In this document: in pieces, positions 61,823 through 64,000 of the stretch
Numbering within the stretch: position 1 is the first letter of the stretch
Layout: the number at the start of each line of letters is the position of its first letter
Source of the DNA: Spirodela intermedia
Taxonomy: Eukaryota; Streptophyta; Magnoliopsida; Alismatales; Araceae
Assembly: GCA_902729315.2 (NCBI GenBank)
Contig: LR746268.1
Location: 2,287,501 to 2,351,500 of the forward strand
DNA: 64,000 nucleotides
Direction: 5' to 3'
Made by a program: the position numbers and the translations under genes
Notes under the pieces: model-generated
The model's input: only the letters and a program-made list of their open reading frames with translations
The model's database searches: none
What the model was told of the DNA's origin: nothing

Positions 61823-62652
61823 CTGTCAGTTATGATAAGTCATGTGATTAGAAACGAAGACTATGAAAACGAACACAAAGCCGAATGAAACACTCGTCTA
61901 TCAGAAATAATCCAGAAATGGCAAAGTAATATAATCATTTTTCAGGCAAAATAAATAAATAAATTGCGGTAGACAGGTTGGAAGCAATCGATACAAGGAC
62001 TCTGGAAACCTAACTCCAATATTAGCAAGCTAAATCAGATGAGCCTTCACATAATCAATTTTTTGCAGCCCAATATATTCATTCATGAGTCATATCATAA
62101 TCATCAGGCATCGCCGGTTGCTTTGTTGCATGAACATCACACTTATAAAGTCTAGTTTCCCATCCAACTTGTACACAATTGGGAAATTCAAAAGAAAAAT
62201 TAACATCATATGAAAAATGACATGAGAATATGAGCTTGTGCATACTGTATGCATCATCAAGACCTCATTATTGATGTAAGTCAACGTTTACATGAAAAGG
62301 AGATAAACTCTTCATTTTGACTGGTCATTCAGTGTCATGCTAGACCATAGTTCTTAAGCAACGCCAAATATGACCAAAATTCCAATAGAATTTGATTTCT
62401 CTATAGTACTACAATTTGTAAATAATCGTTAGCAACTTAAAACAGCCCTCAAAAATATTCTAGGGGATAATTCCTACAACAGCTCAACAGAAAAATGGCT
62501 GGAAAATGCAAAAATAGAATTGCTTCTTGAGCGATTTAAAGGATGTTTTTTTGCAAAAGATAACCCCCTTTAAAGGGCTACAAAGACCACTAGATTGACA
62601 TCCAAGGCATACTTTGACAAAATAAAGTTTTTCAAATGTAAAGACCCCCTTC

Positions 62653-62657
<5 letters not shown>

Positions 62658-62704
<47 letters not shown>
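62658..62704. repeat. (CT)n microsatellite in GLE1 upstream intron
   Basis: Pure CT on the plus strand, GA in the transcript sense, about 19 bases after the donor of the candidate microexon. Confidence 0.95.
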
Positions 62705-62708
<4 letters not shown>

Positions 62709-62722
62709 TGATTGCAACTCAC

Positions 62723-62734
62723 CTTCTGGTTAAT
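62723..62734 (-). CDS. GLE1: Candidate 12-nt microexon of GLE1
   Basis: On the minus strand TTTCATTTCAG|ATTAACCAGAAG|GTGAGT has a good acceptor and donor 12 bases apart. The exon would add INQK in phase 0 directly before DFEKYQRL. Hydrophilic residues there suit the coiled-coil-to-domain junction of the family. The splice signals are visible; use of the exon is inferred and not proven. Confidence 0.35.
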
Positions 62735-64000
62735 CTGAAATGAAATGATTGTAAGTTTGTGTGTTATTATTTTCAAAATTAATAAGGCAAGTTTGATATT
62801 GAGCATAGCCTATGTTACATAAAAACCAACTCATACTTGGGGAAGCCAACATATAATAGGTTGTGTTTTAACTTCGTAGAATACTCAACAAGCGGCTCTG
62901 AGAAGTAGAGTAGGTCACAGATTTTATTGAACAATGTATATCCTTATGATTTCGTATGATTATTTCTAATCTCGCAATGTTTTCACTAAAAGTTTTACAC
63001 ATCCATGAAAAACATTTCACCCCGCTCCTGTGAATTAATTCTTCAGCCAGATGAACTCTAAAGCTGGCCATAACATGCCAATTCTCATTAGAGGACTTTG
63101 TTAAAAGGTGCCTTCTAGTTTTGACCTTGCCATTTCATAATTAATTCTCTTTTGAAGGGATTTGGAACTCTAATGCTTTCCTAAAAGCCTTTCCACTACT
63201 ATCCTAAGACGCTTCTGAATATATTTCCACAAGCCATTGCACTGTCAACAGTGTCTAAGAAGCTCAGAAAAGGGGCAGCTACCAACCGAGCCGCATAACT
63301 CATGTAGAAGTTGTACCCTCTGAGATGGGTCATGTTCACAGAATCCAGCCTTACATTGTTCAGATGTAACCTTATGACGTAACTCTGTGATCTTAACGAT
63401 GCTTGGAATATCAAAAGATGGAATGCTGGCAAATATTGATGGGGTTTTTCATCCCTCCCTTTGGACCATTACCGTGCTTGACACTGTCTATATTATAGCA
63501 CGGACTGAAAATATTCACAGTGCTGCCAGCCCATTTTCTGAGAGGGGTCATATATCCTTCAGGTTAGCAAGGTCATCATTCTGGCTGACCTAACTGAAGC
63601 ATGAGGGGGATGAGAACCACAATGAAATCAAAATTGCTACATCAGTCGAACATGGAGAAGCCGCGACATAATAAATGAGATGATTACTGAATTCGAAACA
63701 CAAAAAGGTTAAGACATTGTATCTCCGGAAGAGTCTTCAAAAACCTGACAGCAAGATTATTGATTCTCCTTCTGTTGGCTTATTCTTTATCATGTATTGC
63801 TATTTCTTCTGGTTATTCCATGAAAAAATAATTGCACCGCCGTACAATCATCATGTGCCCAATGGAGGACATCACATAAGGAAACAGAGTGCACGTGTAA
63901 CATCAATGGGATGATAAATTATAATGAATAGAAACATCCACATTGCATTTAAAGGGAACAATTTAATCTTGTTTTCCTCATGTGACTACACGAATTGGAC
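62735..64000. other. Probable GLE1 intron reaching the window edge
   Basis: No stretch encodes the charged coiled coil expected of the GLE1 N-terminal half, so this is most likely intronic. Open frames here match no family I know. Confidence 0.4.

Noticed and set aside
63199-63432. 77-codon minus frame as a possible N-terminal GLE1 exon
   Set aside because: It lacks the charged coiled-coil composition expected and has no compatible splice context.

Overview
This is nuclear DNA from a flowering plant. It has GT-AG introns throughout, plant-only gene families (a SOG1/NAC8-type NAC factor, an RGLG copine-like RING ligase, a PLS-type PPR protein) and degenerate LTR retrotransposons. The GC-rich intronless genes sit beside AT-rich, many-exon genes, and this GC bimodality leans towards a monocot; the species cannot be named from the sequence. 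(CT/GA)n microsatellites are unusually dense.

Layout. 1-4.6 kb: repeat-bearing upstream DNA. 4.6-8.7 kb (+): a five-exon SOG1-like NAC gene, 402 codons as modelled. 10.0-15.1 kb (-): a complete 11-exon RGLG-type E3 ligase gene (453 aa) with a probable leader intron reaching to about 16.3 kb, next to a >300-bp CT tract. 18.9-19.2 kb (+): a 75-aa intronless gene. 19.85-21.02 kb: a small Copia-type LTR element flanked by a 5-bp repeat, whose interior is a ~730-bp foldback. 22.5-35.8 kb (-): a complete 13-exon coilin gene (610 aa) with two introns over 3 kb. 36-51.6 kb: AT-rich retrotransposon land, with a decayed + strand Ty3/gypsy element (38.5-45.4 kb), a decayed - strand Ty3/gypsy element (45.7-51.1 kb) and a Primer-binding-site remnant near 51.6 kb. 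The 3' LTR of the first element contains two snap-back junctions, one a perfect 90-bp palindrome. 52.2 kb (+): a GC-rich 123-aa gene. 55.3-57.0 kb (+): an intronless 563-aa E-type PPR gene. 57.1-61.8 kb and beyond (-): the 3' exons of GLE1, converging tail-to-tail on the PPR gene with a 109-bp gap; its N-terminal exons were not found in the window.

The host genes are independent housekeeping or stress genes (DNA-damage transcription factor, ubiquitin ligase, Cajal-body scaffold, mRNA-export factor, organelle RNA editing) and do not form a pathway cluster. The most unusual features are structural: the LTR-bounded foldback element and the perfect palindrome inside a retrotransposon LTR. Exon coordinates were worked out by hand from splice consensus, reading phase and family knowledge; every internal junction listed keeps frame.
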